A DNA stretch of 41,788 nt from Mycobacterium angelicum (GTDB lineage: Bacteria > Actinomycetota > Actinomycetes > Mycobacteriales > Mycobacteriaceae), in contig NZ_MVHE01000048.1 of assembly GCF_002086155.1 (NCBI RefSeq), positions 1-41,788 on the forward strand. Direction: 5' to 3'. The notes below the pieces were generated by a model. It was given only the letters and a program-made list of their open reading frames with translations, did not search any database and was not told the origin of the DNA. Within the stretch, counting starts at the first letter, position 1, and every line of letters starts with the position of its first letter. Shown here one piece after another: positions 1 to 7,191 of the stretch. The position numbers were made by a program, and so were the translations under genes.

Positions 1-767
1 GCGGGGGAGGGAACGGTGTCAGCGGCGGAGACGGCGGCGGGGGAGGTTTTGCCGCCAACCATGGAACGGGATCAACCACCGCAGGCGCCGGCGGAGCAGG
101 TGGCAACGGCACCACCGGCACCGGCGGCAAGGGCGGTGCCGGCGGCGCCGCGACCAACGCCGGAACGGGAGCAGCCACCAGCGGCGACGGCGGAGCCGGC
201 GGCGATGGTGCCAGCGGCGGGGCCGGCGGAGCCGGCGGCAACGCGGCCGTCAACAACGACACCGCGAATGCCGCTGTCACCGGCGGCGCCGGGGGCGCCG
301 GCGGGCACGGCAGTACCGGCGCCGGCGGTAAGGGCGGCGACGGCGGTAGCGCGTTCACCATCGGAACCGGTGCTGCCACCGCCGGCGGCGGCGGCGCCGG
401 CGGCGGCGGCAGCACCGGAGGCACCGGCGGCCAGGGCGGCAACGGTCAGATCGGCAATGTCACGTCTGCGGCTAACGCCACCGGCGGCGCCGGCGGGGCC
501 GGCGGCGCCGGTGGCACCGGCGGGCTCGGCGGCCGGGGCGGTGAGGGCATCACCAGCGGACCCGGGTTCAGTTTCGGCGGTAAGGGCGGCGTCGGCGGTG
601 ATAGCTCGACAGCGGGTGTCACCGGCGGCAACGGCGGCAATGGCGGCGACGCCCACGTACAAGATCTGGTCAAAGCAAAACCGGGCTTGGGTGGAGCAGG
701 TGGTGCTGGCGGCGCGGGCGCCGGCGCGGGCGCAACCGGCATCGACGGTCACGCGCTGTCCCCGTAG
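1..767 (+). CDS. PE_PGRS family protein, C-terminal part (5' end outside window)
   Basis: Reading codons from base 3 gives an uninterrupted stretch of about 254 residues rich in Gly-Gly-Ala, Gly-Gly-Asn and Gly-Gly-Thr triplets, ending at TAG 765-767. This is the PGRS repeat region of a mycobacterial PE_PGRS surface or secreted protein; the PE domain and start lie before the window. The repeats give way near the end to a short non-repetitive stretch (HVQDLVKAKPGL) and the tail reads IDGHALSP. Other long open frames over these bases, on both strands, are proline/alanine/arginine-rich by-products of the GGC repeats. PE_PGRS proteins are exported by type VII secretion and the role of this one cannot be read. 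It converges on the next PE_PGRS gene. Confidence 0.85.
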   Translation, partial: GGGNGVSGGDGGGGGFAANHGTGSTTAGAGGAGGNGTTGTGGKGGAGGAATNAGTGAATSGDGGAGGDGASGGAGGAGGNAAVNNDTANAAVTGGAGGAGGHGSTGAGGKGGDGGSAFTIGTGAATAGGGGAGGGGSTGGTGGQGGNGQIGNVTSAANATGGAGGAGGAGGTGGLGGRGGEGITSGPGFSFGGKGGVGGDSSTAGVTGGNGGNGGDAHVQDLVKAKPGLGGAGGAGGAGAGAGATGIDGHALSP

Positions 768-796
768 CGGGCGCTTAGCCGCGTAGTCGGGTCGGC

Positions 797-893
797 TGTC
801 CCGCTTAGCGGGCTGGCGCGATTAGCTGCGTTGTCCCGCTTGGCGGGCTGGCGCGATTAGCTGCGTTGTCCGGATTAGCCGGGTTGGCCCGGC
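797..893. repeat. 35-bp tandem repeat, two near-identical copies plus a decayed third
   Basis: Copies run 797-831 and 832-866 and differ at one base (CTTAG against CTTGG); a diverged third begins at 867 and contains the stop codon of the leftward PE_PGRS gene. Each full copy starts with a small dyad, CCCGC-TTA-GCGGG in copy one. Looser similarity reaches back to about 757, over the end of the rightward PE_PGRS gene. The dyads may help end transcription between the two convergent genes, but there is no T-tract. Confidence 0.75.
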
Positions 894-2932
894 GCACCGT
901 CGTTGCCTTGGATGCCGATGTTTCCCGCGGAACCGTTCAGATTGCCGCTGCCACCGCCGCCCGCGGCTCCGTAGGCGCCGCCCGCGCCGCCGAAACCACC
1001 GGCACCGCCGGAGCCGGCGCCGCCGTCGGCCCCCAGCGACCCGATCATTCCCGCCGCGCCACCTGTTCCGGCCGCGCCGGCCGCGCCGCCATTACCGCCG
1101 TTACCCCCGGCTCCCCCGTTACCGCCGTCGCCTCCGTTGCCACCGAGGACAAAAATGCCGCTTTCGGCATTGCCTCCGTTCCCACCGGCGCCGGCCGCTC
1201 CCCCGGCGCCGCCGGTACCACCGGCCCCGCCGATGCCCGCATCACCACCAGCCCCGCCATTGCCGATGAATCGCGCGCCGGCGCCGCCATGCCCGCCCGC
1301 ACCACCGTCGCCGCCGCTACCGCCAGGACTCCGCGCATCAGCTCCGTTACCCCCGTGACCACCGGAAACGGTGGAAGCATTGGGATCGGTGCTGTATGGA
1401 TAGCCATAGGAGTTGAAGCCGCCGGCGGCGGTGCCGCCGGCTCCGCCGTCGCCACCGGCACCGCCCGGGGCGCCGGCACCACCCGCGCCGCCATACCCGC
1501 CCTGGCCGCCGGCACCCCCGTCGCCGAACAGCAGCCCGGCGTTGCCGCCATTGCCGCCCGCGCCTCCGGCTCCCCCGTTGCCACCCGCAATTCCGCTGGG
1601 GGCGCCGTCGCCGCCATTTCCACCGACTCCGGCATACGCGTCGCCCTGCGACGCGTTGCTTGAGCCGCCCGCGCCTCCAGCCCCGCCCGATCCGCCGGGG
1701 CCACCACCGTTGCCGCCATTACCCCCGTTGCCGCCGAAGGCGTTGACCCCGAATTGGGTGGGGGTATTGCCGGTGATATTCCCGACGCCGCCGGCTCCGC
1801 CCGCTCCACCGGCGCCGCCACCGGCACCGCCGGAGCCCCCATCGGCGCCGTTGCCGCCAGTCGGCGAGGCGCCGCTGGTGTAAACACTGCCGCCGGCGCC
1901 ACCGGCGGCCCCGTCCTGACCATTGGCGGCAACCGCCCCCGGCTGGCCGTTACCGCCGGTTAGGGAGGGGGCATCCTGACCGTCGGGATTACCCGGGGTG
2001 CCATAACCGGTTCCGGTCTGGCCCGCCGAGCCGTTCGGGGTCGCAACGGGATTGACGCCGTCGGCGCCGGCCAGGCCGTTGCCCCCGTGCCCTCCGCTCC
2101 CGCCGGCACCGATCAGATAGGCCGCGTCGCCGCCGTCGCCGCCGTTGCCGGGGTTACCGCCGTTGACGCCGGCAACCGCCGCTCCGCCTTGACCCCCGTT
2201 GCCGCCGTTGCCGTACCACCACCCACCATTGCCGCCGTGGCCACCGGTCGCGCCCGTGCCGCCGGACCCGCCGTCTCCGCCGTTACCCCACCATGGTCCG
2301 GCGCTGCCGCCATGACCGCCGGGGCCGCCATGACCGCCGGGAATTCCCAGCCCACCCTGGCCGCCGGTCCCGCCATTGCCCCACAGCCAGCCACCGTTGC
2401 CGCCGATACCGCCCGCCGCGCCGGCTCCGCCGGCGCCGCCCACCCCGCCGCTGCCTAGGAAGCCGGCGCTTCCGCCGTTGCCGCCGGCCTGGCCGGCCGT
2501 GCCGGACCCACCGTTGCCACCGTTGCCGAACAGCAATCCGCCGGGCCCGCCGTCGGCTCCACTGCCTGGTGCGCCGTTGACGCCGTTGCCGAACAGTGGT
2601 CGTCCCAGCAGCGCCTGGGCGGGCGCATTCACTAGGTTGAGGAGCTGTTGGTTGCCGGCTTCCGCGCCGGCATATGTGCCGGCGCCGGCGTGCAAGGCCG
2701 CGGCAAACCGCTGATGAAACAGGTTGGCCTGAGCGCTGAGCGCTTGATATTCGTGCGCATGCGCGCGAAAAAACGCGGCTACTGCGGCCGATACTTCATC
2801 GCCGCCGGCGGCCAGCAGCGTGCTGGTCGGCGCCGCGGCGGCAGCGTTCGCCTCGCTTATCGACGCGCCGAGGCCCTTCAGATCACGTGCCGCCGCTATC
2901 ACCGCTTCCGTCGACACGTTTACCGACGACAT
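875..2932 (-). CDS. PE_PGRS family protein, complete
   Basis: 685 residues. Residues 1-95 or so form a PE domain (MSSVNVSTEAVIAAARDL, alpha-helical, Ala-rich), followed by the usual linker (NAPAQALLGRPLFGNG) and then about 540 residues of GGxGG repeats ending GNDGAPGQPG. The ATG at 2932 was chosen because the PE domain begins there and GGAAGGA lies 6 bases upstream; an in-frame ATG at 3055 would add 41 residues unlike any PE protein. PE_PGRS proteins are type VII secretion substrates found at the surface of slow-growing mycobacteria. The gene stands alone and converges on another PE_PGRS gene. Function of this member unknown. Confidence 0.93.
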   Translation of the reverse strand: MSSVNVSTEAVIAAARDLKGLGASISEANAAAAAPTSTLLAAGGDEVSAAVAAFFRAHAHEYQALSAQANLFHQRFAAALHAGAGTYAGAEAGNQQLLNLVNAPAQALLGRPLFGNGVNGAPGSGADGGPGGLLFGNGGNGGSGTAGQAGGNGGSAGFLGSGGVGGAGGAGAAGGIGGNGGWLWGNGGTGGQGGLGIPGGHGGPGGHGGSAGPWWGNGGDGGSGGTGATGGHGGNGGWWYGNGGNGGQGGAAVAGVNGGNPGNGGDGGDAAYLIGAGGSGGHGGNGLAGADGVNPVATPNGSAGQTGTGYGTPGNPDGQDAPSLTGGNGQPGAVAANGQDGAAGGAGGSVYTSGASPTGGNGADGGSGGAGGGAGGAGGAGGVGNITGNTPTQFGVNAFGGNGGNGGNGGGPGGSGGAGGAGGSSNASQGDAYAGVGGNGGDGAPSGIAGGNGGAGGAGGNGGNAGLLFGDGGAGGQGGYGGAGGAGAPGGAGGDGGAGGTAAGGFNSYGYPYSTDPNASTVSGGHGGNGADARSPGGSGGDGGAGGHGGAGARFIGNGGAGGDAGIGGAGGTGGAGGAAGAGGNGGNAESGIFVLGGNGGDGGNGGAGGNGGNGGAAGAAGTGGAAGMIGSLGADGGAGSGGAGGFGGAGGAYGAAGGGGSGNLNGSAGNIGIQGNDGAPGQPG

Positions 2933-3116
2933 CTGTGTTCCTTCCACGGCGGTGCAAAGTCCATGCGCTGCTGAGTTACAACGGCACGTTAGGCCGGGCC
3001 TATACCGGCGTCTAGTAGAAATTTCGGAACAAATCGTTGTCTCTAACGCAAGCAAGAGCTGCAGGTGACCGGCCGCAAACTCGCCGGAACGCTCCCGAAA
3101 AGCGGCTCCGCAGGCT

Positions 3117-3122
3117 TATCGT
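3117..3122 (+). promoter_or_regulatory. Candidate -10 element TATCGT for the CDP-alcohol phosphotransferase gene
   Basis: TATCGT fits the mycobacterial TANNNT -10 form and would start transcription near 3129. That places the GTG at 3123 upstream of the transcript and favours the ATG at 3162 as the real start. No convincing -35 was seen. Confidence 0.35.
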
Positions 3123-3161
3123 GTGAGCTCAGGACCCTTGTCCCCCGGAGACCGATTGACG

Positions 3162-3818
3162 ATGTCAACCACCACAGCACGCCGGCTGGTGTTCGGCGTC
3201 ACGATGGCAAGGCTTCCGCTCGCGCTTGCGTTCTTGGTCTGCTCGCAGGTCCCCGACGGCCGCGCGCGCTGGTCGATGGTCGTGCTTGCCGTGCTCGTCG
3301 AACTCAGCGACGTTCTCGACGGCCAGCTTGCGCGGCGGCTCGGCGTGGCGACGCCACTGGGTGCGATGGCCGACAGCACGGTGGATCACGTGGCGCGCAC
3401 GACGGAGGCGGTGGCCCTGCTCGGCGTCGATGTATTTCCCGCGCCCCTACTCGCGGTGATGATCGCGCGCGATGCCGCCGTCTCGACCGTGCGGCAGCTC
3501 TCTCTCCGCCGGTCGGGCTGTGACGGCGGAACGCGGTGGAGCGGCAAGTTGAAGGGAATTGCTCAGGGTCTTTGCATCGTGACCTTGACGCTCTACTACG
3601 CCGCCGCGCCGCCGCCATCGGTCGGCTGGCGTGCGGTGACGTCGGTGGTCATCGCGCTGGCTCTGCTCGTCACGTCGATTTCGCTGCTCGACTATGCCGG
3701 TGCGTATTGGCGATCGAAGGAATCTTTGCATCGGCTCGCGCAGCTGCCGGAGCCCGCGCTGCCGGTTCGCCACCGGGTCCGGCCCGCCGACATCGTGGGC
3801 GATCCGGCCACCCACTGA
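3162..3818 (+). CDS. CDP-alcohol phosphatidyltransferase family protein
   Basis: 218 residues. The family signature is complete near residues 49-74: DVLDGQLAR, then G after eight residues, then D-x3-D (GAMADSTVD), matching D-x2-DG-x2-AR-x8-G-x3-D-x3-D. Hydrophobic stretches before and after the motif agree with a multi-pass membrane enzyme. Family members move a phosphoalcohol from a CDP-alcohol, such as CDP-diacylglycerol, to an acceptor such as inositol or glycerol phosphate, with two metal ions held by the aspartates. The acceptor here cannot be told. The ATG at 3162 has GGAG 12 bases upstream; an in-frame GTG at 3123 has no ribosome-binding site. Length is typical of PgsA-like proteins. 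It is not next to other lipid genes. Confidence 0.85.
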   Translation: MSTTTARRLVFGVTMARLPLALAFLVCSQVPDGRARWSMVVLAVLVELSDVLDGQLARRLGVATPLGAMADSTVDHVARTTEAVALLGVDVFPAPLLAVMIARDAAVSTVRQLSLRRSGCDGGTRWSGKLKGIAQGLCIVTLTLYYAAAPPPSVGWRAVTSVVIALALLVTSISLLDYAGAYWRSKESLHRLAQLPEPALPVRHRVRPADIVGDPATH

Positions 3819-3834
3819 ACACCGCAACGGCCCA

Positions 3835-4347
3835 TCAGCGCTGGCCAACCGGAAACGCCGCCACCGGCATTTCCGCCGATCCGCCACACGGGCCGCCGGA
3901 GATGTCGGTGTGCCAGGTGCCCCTTAGCGACCCGTCCGGCTGCGGCGTGTAGAACGCCCACGAGCGCGCCGGCGCCCACACCTTCGAAACCCCTTCGCCC
4001 ATATAGCAATCCCATTGAAAATCGAAATGCTCGACCCATTTCGTCCCGTCCCAGGCGTAGTGCGATGGAACCGGCAGTGTCGGGTTCTTCGGCGTGGGTC
4101 CGTTGGTCGCGGTGGCGACACACTGGCCTGACGTACACGCGGTGACGAAAACGTAGTCGGCACTGAACGTCGGCTCGGCCTGGCTTGCGGCCACGCTGCT
4201 GCCAGATTTGTCGACGGCATACCTCACCAGCGAGTACTTACCAGTCCACGCCGGACTCGCCGCCTGCACGCACACCGTGGGACCGCCGAACGCCGCGACG
4301 GCAAGCGCGCCGAGCATGACAGCCACTCGCATGTTCATCGTCTTCAT
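3835..4347 (-). CDS. Small exported protein of unknown function
   Basis: 170 residues. The N-terminus MKTMNMRVAVMLGALAVAAFGG is a signal peptide with likely cleavage after VQA. The mature part opens WTGKYSLVRYAVDKSG and carries four cysteines, two in ACTSGQC, one in FQWDC and one in GGPC, able to form two disulfides outside the cytoplasm. The arrangement recalls a family of short mycobacterial secreted proteins and the extracellular parts of some receptor proteins, but I cannot name it. The start at 4347 is preferred because it begins the signal peptide; an in-frame start 18 codons upstream would put an Arg-rich tail in front of it. It converges on the upstream enzyme gene with 16 bases between stops. 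Confidence 0.75.
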   Translation of the reverse strand: MKTMNMRVAVMLGALAVAAFGGPTVCVQAASPAWTGKYSLVRYAVDKSGSSVAASQAEPTFSADYVFVTACTSGQCVATATNGPTPKNPTLPVPSHYAWDGTKWVEHFDFQWDCYMGEGVSKVWAPARSWAFYTPQPDGSLRGTWHTDISGGPCGGSAEMPVAAFPVGQR

Positions 4348-4437
4348 GGTGTTGGTTCGACGACGCGACGAGATATCGGCGCGGCTACGATCCGCGCGCA
4401 AGGTTTCTTCAAGAATTCACCAAGCGGCCCGCGGATA

Positions 4438-5121
4438 GTGAGTTTCGTGCGGTTGTTCTGCTTTCATCACGCCGGAGGCGGTGGGCTGGCATTCAACGCC
4501 TGGGGCAAGGCGTTGCGGCCGGCCTTCGACGTGATCGCGGTAGAAGTCGCCAACCGCGAACGGTTCACCACCCTGCGCCACCTCGTCGACGAGGTGAACG
4601 ATCAGCTGGGATCCGGGCTGGACGAGCCGCACATGTTCTTCGGCCACAGCTTCGGCGCGCTGCTGGCATACCGGTTGACCTGTCTGCGGGCGACGGCGGG
4701 TTCGGCCCTGCCGCGGGCGGTTTTCCTATCCGCTTACGCGCCACCACATCTGCGGCCGCCGATCCACGTCGTGGATCTGCTCGACGACCATCAGCTCGCC
4801 GCTTTCCTGTCCGATCTGGGCGGGATGCCGTCGGGACTGCGGCGATGGCCCACCCTGCACGAGCGGGCCGTCGCGGCTACCCGCCACGACCTGCGGCTCT
4901 GCCTAACCGACGAGGAAACCAACACACCGGAGCTGCCCTGCCCGATCCATGTCTTCGGCGGCAGCGAAGACCCGCTGGTCAGCGAATCCGACTTGCACCA
5001 ATGGCGTTCCCGGACAACGGCCGACTTCTCGGTGCAGATGCTGCGCGGTGGCCACTTCTATCTGCGGGACCGCCACCGGCTATTCGAAACGCTTCGCCCG
5101 CTGATGGCCACCATCACATGA
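4438..5121 (+). CDS. Type II thioesterase (TesA-like alpha/beta hydrolase)
   Basis: 227 residues, the usual size for type II thioesterases of polyketide and peptide synthetases. It begins LFCFHHAGGGGLAFNAWG, the oxyanion-hole region of this family. Catalytic residues can be placed: Ser71 in GHSFG, Asp178 in GGSEDPLV and His206 in GGHFYL. Such enzymes free stalled acyl groups from carrier proteins or release products. No polyketide or peptide synthase lies in the window, so the partner is elsewhere. GTG start; a candidate -10, TACGAT at 4386-4391, lies 46 bases upstream. It is divergent from the exported-protein gene and converges on the Nudix gene 10 bases away. Confidence 0.85.
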   Translation: MSFVRLFCFHHAGGGGLAFNAWGKALRPAFDVIAVEVANRERFTTLRHLVDEVNDQLGSGLDEPHMFFGHSFGALLAYRLTCLRATAGSALPRAVFLSAYAPPHLRPPIHVVDLLDDHQLAAFLSDLGGMPSGLRRWPTLHERAVAATRHDLRLCLTDEETNTPELPCPIHVFGGSEDPLVSESDLHQWRSRTTADFSVQMLRGGHFYLRDRHRLFETLRPLMATIT

Positions 5122-5131
5122 CAAGCCGGGT

Positions 5132-5668
5132 TCATCGCCTCCGCAGAAGGAACAGCCCGTAGGCAGCGATCGACTGCGAGTCGACTATCACTTGCGTGCG
5201 CATCATCTCCTCGACATCTTCCCGCGCGAACCACGCACTGCGCATGTCCTGCTCCTCATGCTCGCGCTGGGCTGCGCCCTCGGCGATGCCCGTCGCCAAG
5301 AACACCCACCCACGCTGACTGGTCAGCCCGGGCGCGGTGTCGATCTGGCCCAGCGCCTCGAACGAAGTCGCGCGTAGCCCGGTCTCCTCACGCAACTCGC
5401 GCCTGGCCAGCTCAACCGGCTCGGCATCGGCCAGCCCGGGCGCGGTGCCCTGCGGAAACTCCCAACGGCGCGCGCCGACGGGATACCTAAACTGCTCGAC
5501 CAACCGAAAACGCTGCCCGTCGTACGGCATCACCAGGGCATACGTCGGCTTGTCCACCACCCCGTAGATCCCGGGGCTGCCGTCCGGGCGGCGGATGTCG
5601 TCCTCGCGCAGAACCATCCACTGGCTCCGGTAGATCTCGCGGGAGGCGATGCGTTCGATAAAAGGCAC
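5132..5668 (-). CDS. Nudix hydrolase, ADP-ribose pyrophosphatase-like
   Basis: 178 residues with GTG start. The Nudix helix is visible near residues 76-100, with core RRELREETGL preceded by WEFPQGTAPG; the glutamates of REExE type bind the metal. Family members split a nucleoside diphosphate linked to another group; the preceding VEQFRYP segment and the length suggest an ADP-sugar type substrate, but substrate prediction is weak. The gap between the opening glycine and the RE core is slightly shorter than the textbook spacing. The gene is divergent from the DUF2971 gene, with 33 bases between starts, so the two probably share a promoter region. Confidence 0.85.
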   Translation of the reverse strand: MPFIERIASREIYRSQWMVLREDDIRRPDGSPGIYGVVDKPTYALVMPYDGQRFRLVEQFRYPVGARRWEFPQGTAPGLADAEPVELARRELREETGLRATSFEALGQIDTAPGLTSQRGWVFLATGIAEGAAQREHEEQDMRSAWFAREDVEEMMRTQVIVDSQSIAAYGLFLLRRR

Positions 5669-5701
5669 GCCGCCAGTATCGGCCCGTGTTTCACTAACGA
5701 C

Positions 5702-6625
5702 ATGCCGGATGCTGTTGAACCTGGCCTATCACCAGAGGAAGTACACGACTGGTCGGTGCACACTCGCAGCGCCGCGGCGCTGGGGCAAAGCGACGGCAGT
5801 CTCTACCACTACACCGACGTCAGAGGCCTCAAGGGCATTCTCGACTCAGCCCACATCTGGGGCACTCACGTCGCCTACCTCAACGACTCGCAGGAATTCT
5901 CCTACGGCATGGAAGCCATCTGCGCGATGATCGAACAGCATGGCCAGGAGGTGGAGTCCCCCGTGCGATCCTCGACAATCCTCGGGCTGTGCCGAAATGT
6001 GTTGCGCACCAAGGACGTCCTGGAAGAAGACGTCGGCCCATTCGTGACTTGCTTCTCGATGTTCGGCGACGAATTGTCCCAATGGCGCGGATACGCCAAC
6101 GGCGGCTACGCGATTCGCTTCGACAGCGCGGTCATGGAGGACTCCGTCCGGCAGGCCACGGTTGCCGGCGACCTGCCGATCTCGGCGGCCGCGCCGACGC
6201 CCGAGCTGCACCCGGTGGAGTACCTGCCGGCAAAACAAGGCGCCCGAGTGGCACAGCTGGTGGACGAACACGTCGAGGAGTTGATCGACGCGGCCAAGAT
6301 CGGCGCCGCAGTCGACCTCCGGCCCGCTCATCAGCGCCTGCTGCGACACATCATTCCGCTGGCGGCTTCGATGAAGCACCGCAAGTTCGTCGGCGAAGCA
6401 GAACAGCGGCTCATCTCGCACACGTCGGAGACGTTCTATTCCGCCTCACGCATCGGCCTGGTCCCCCGCGTCAGATTCGAGTTCGACCGCAGCGCCGTCA
6501 CCGGGGTGTTGGTGGGGCCGAGCGAGCACTGCGACGTCAAGGAGCTGTCGCTGTATCGCTATCTGCGGCGTAACTATCCCGGCGCCGAGGTGATTCGCTC
6601 CAACGTCCCCTATCGCGACATCTGA
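5702..6625 (+). CDS. DUF2971 family protein
   Basis: 307 residues. Family landmarks are LYHYTDVRGLKGILDSAHIWGTH near residue 34, AYLNDSQEF near 58, and CFSMFGDELSQWRGYANGGYAIRF near 120. DUF2971 proteins have no agreed function. They occur in scattered, horizontally moving contexts and the opening HYT segment resembles the first conserved block of some ADP-ribosyltransferases, though that is only a visual likeness. The ATG at 5702 begins just before the conserved part and has no clear ribosome-binding site. The last 16 bases overlap the end of the convergent SRPBCC gene. Confidence 0.8.
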   Translation: MPDAVEPGLSPEEVHDWSVHTRSAAALGQSDGSLYHYTDVRGLKGILDSAHIWGTHVAYLNDSQEFSYGMEAICAMIEQHGQEVESPVRSSTILGLCRNVLRTKDVLEEDVGPFVTCFSMFGDELSQWRGYANGGYAIRFDSAVMEDSVRQATVAGDLPISAAAPTPELHPVEYLPAKQGARVAQLVDEHVEELIDAAKIGAAVDLRPAHQRLLRHIIPLAASMKHRKFVGEAEQRLISHTSETFYSASRIGLVPRVRFEFDRSAVTGVLVGPSEHCDVKELSLYRYLRRNYPGAEVIRSNVPYRDI

Positions 6626-7089
6626 TCCGGCGTTTCGGCGGCCGCTTTGATGCGGCGCAGTGTCTGCTCGATGCCGCGATTCACCTGTCGTCCCCGCGGG
6701 ATCAAGACTTCGGCCAGTCTGTTGGGCACCGAGCACCACAGGAATTCAAACGACTCGGTGAGCAACGTGCCCGACGGCGACTGCGCCATGGTGTAGCGCC
6801 ACCGGGTTTCCGCCCGGTCGGCGTCGTCATTGACTGTCGTGAAAGCGAATTCGCGACCGCGTTCGGCGGTGTCGATCACCACGGTTCGCTGCCAGCGCAT
6901 CGGGCCGAGCCGGTTGTACCCGCGAAACCGCTTACCGGGGGCCGCAGCAGTGGCGCCGTCGAGCCACTCGCAGCGGTAACACTCCGGACTCCATTCACCC
7001 ATCCGGCTGATGTCGGTGATGAGGTCGTATACGAGTTCGGGGGCTGCGACGATGTCGATGCTGTGTCGGCCGTGCCGGGCGGTGGGCAT
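6610..7089 (-). CDS. SRPBCC family protein (polyketide cyclase/dehydrase-like)
   Basis: 159 residues from ATG 7089. The sequence HSIDIVAAPELVYDLITDISRMGEWSPEC near the start is the typical first strand and helix of the START/SRPBCC ligand-binding fold, and the rest has alternating strands ending in a long helix (NRGIEQTLRRIKAAAE). These proteins hold hydrophobic ligands in a cavity; some act in polyketide cyclisation, many have no known substrate. An in-frame start 22 codons upstream would add a Cys-rich tail with no family counterpart. It overlaps the DUF2971 gene end by 16 bases and diverges from the K+ channel. Confidence 0.8.
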   Translation of the reverse strand: MPTARHGRHSIDIVAAPELVYDLITDISRMGEWSPECYRCEWLDGATAAAPGKRFRGYNRLGPMRWQRTVVIDTAERGREFAFTTVNDDADRAETRWRYTMAQSPSGTLLTESFEFLWCSVPNRLAEVLIPRGRQVNRGIEQTLRRIKAAAETPDQMSR

Positions 7090-7167
7090 GCCGCGAGTAT
7101 TGCACTGGCACATCTGGGTACGGTGCCCGATAGTCATAACAGCCAGCGGCGGCACTAAGGGGTGGGC

Positions 7168-7191
7168 ATGCCGGATAACCGGGACGCATGA
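7168..7191 (+). CDS. Candidate seven-residue leader ORF upstream of the K+ channel
   Basis: ATG 7168 opens the peptide MPDNRDA and its stop TGA (7189-7191) overlaps the channel's ATG (7188) as ATGA. AAGGGG sits 5-6 bases before this small ORF, whereas the channel start itself has no ribosome-binding site. The layout suggests that ribosomes ending the short ORF restart on the channel gene. The ORF is too short for coding statistics. Confidence 0.35.
   Translation: MPDNRDA

Noticed and set aside
16..786. Long open frame rich in Ala and Pro over the first PE_PGRS region, and leftward frames at 72-752 and 446-742
   Set aside because: These are off-frame readings of GGC repeats. The frame from base 3 gives clean Gly-Gly-X repeats and ends at a stop near a gene junction.
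875..2600. Regular repeats in the PGRS region considered as a CRISPR array or satellite
   Set aside because: Period is that of codon triplets with variable residues, no constant repeat with unique spacers, and the frame codes.
1137..2714. Proline-rich rightward frames (PPAPPAPP type) opposite the complete PE_PGRS gene
   Set aside because: Exact mirror of Gly-Gly-Ala repeats on the other strand; no start signals and the PE domain fixes the real gene.
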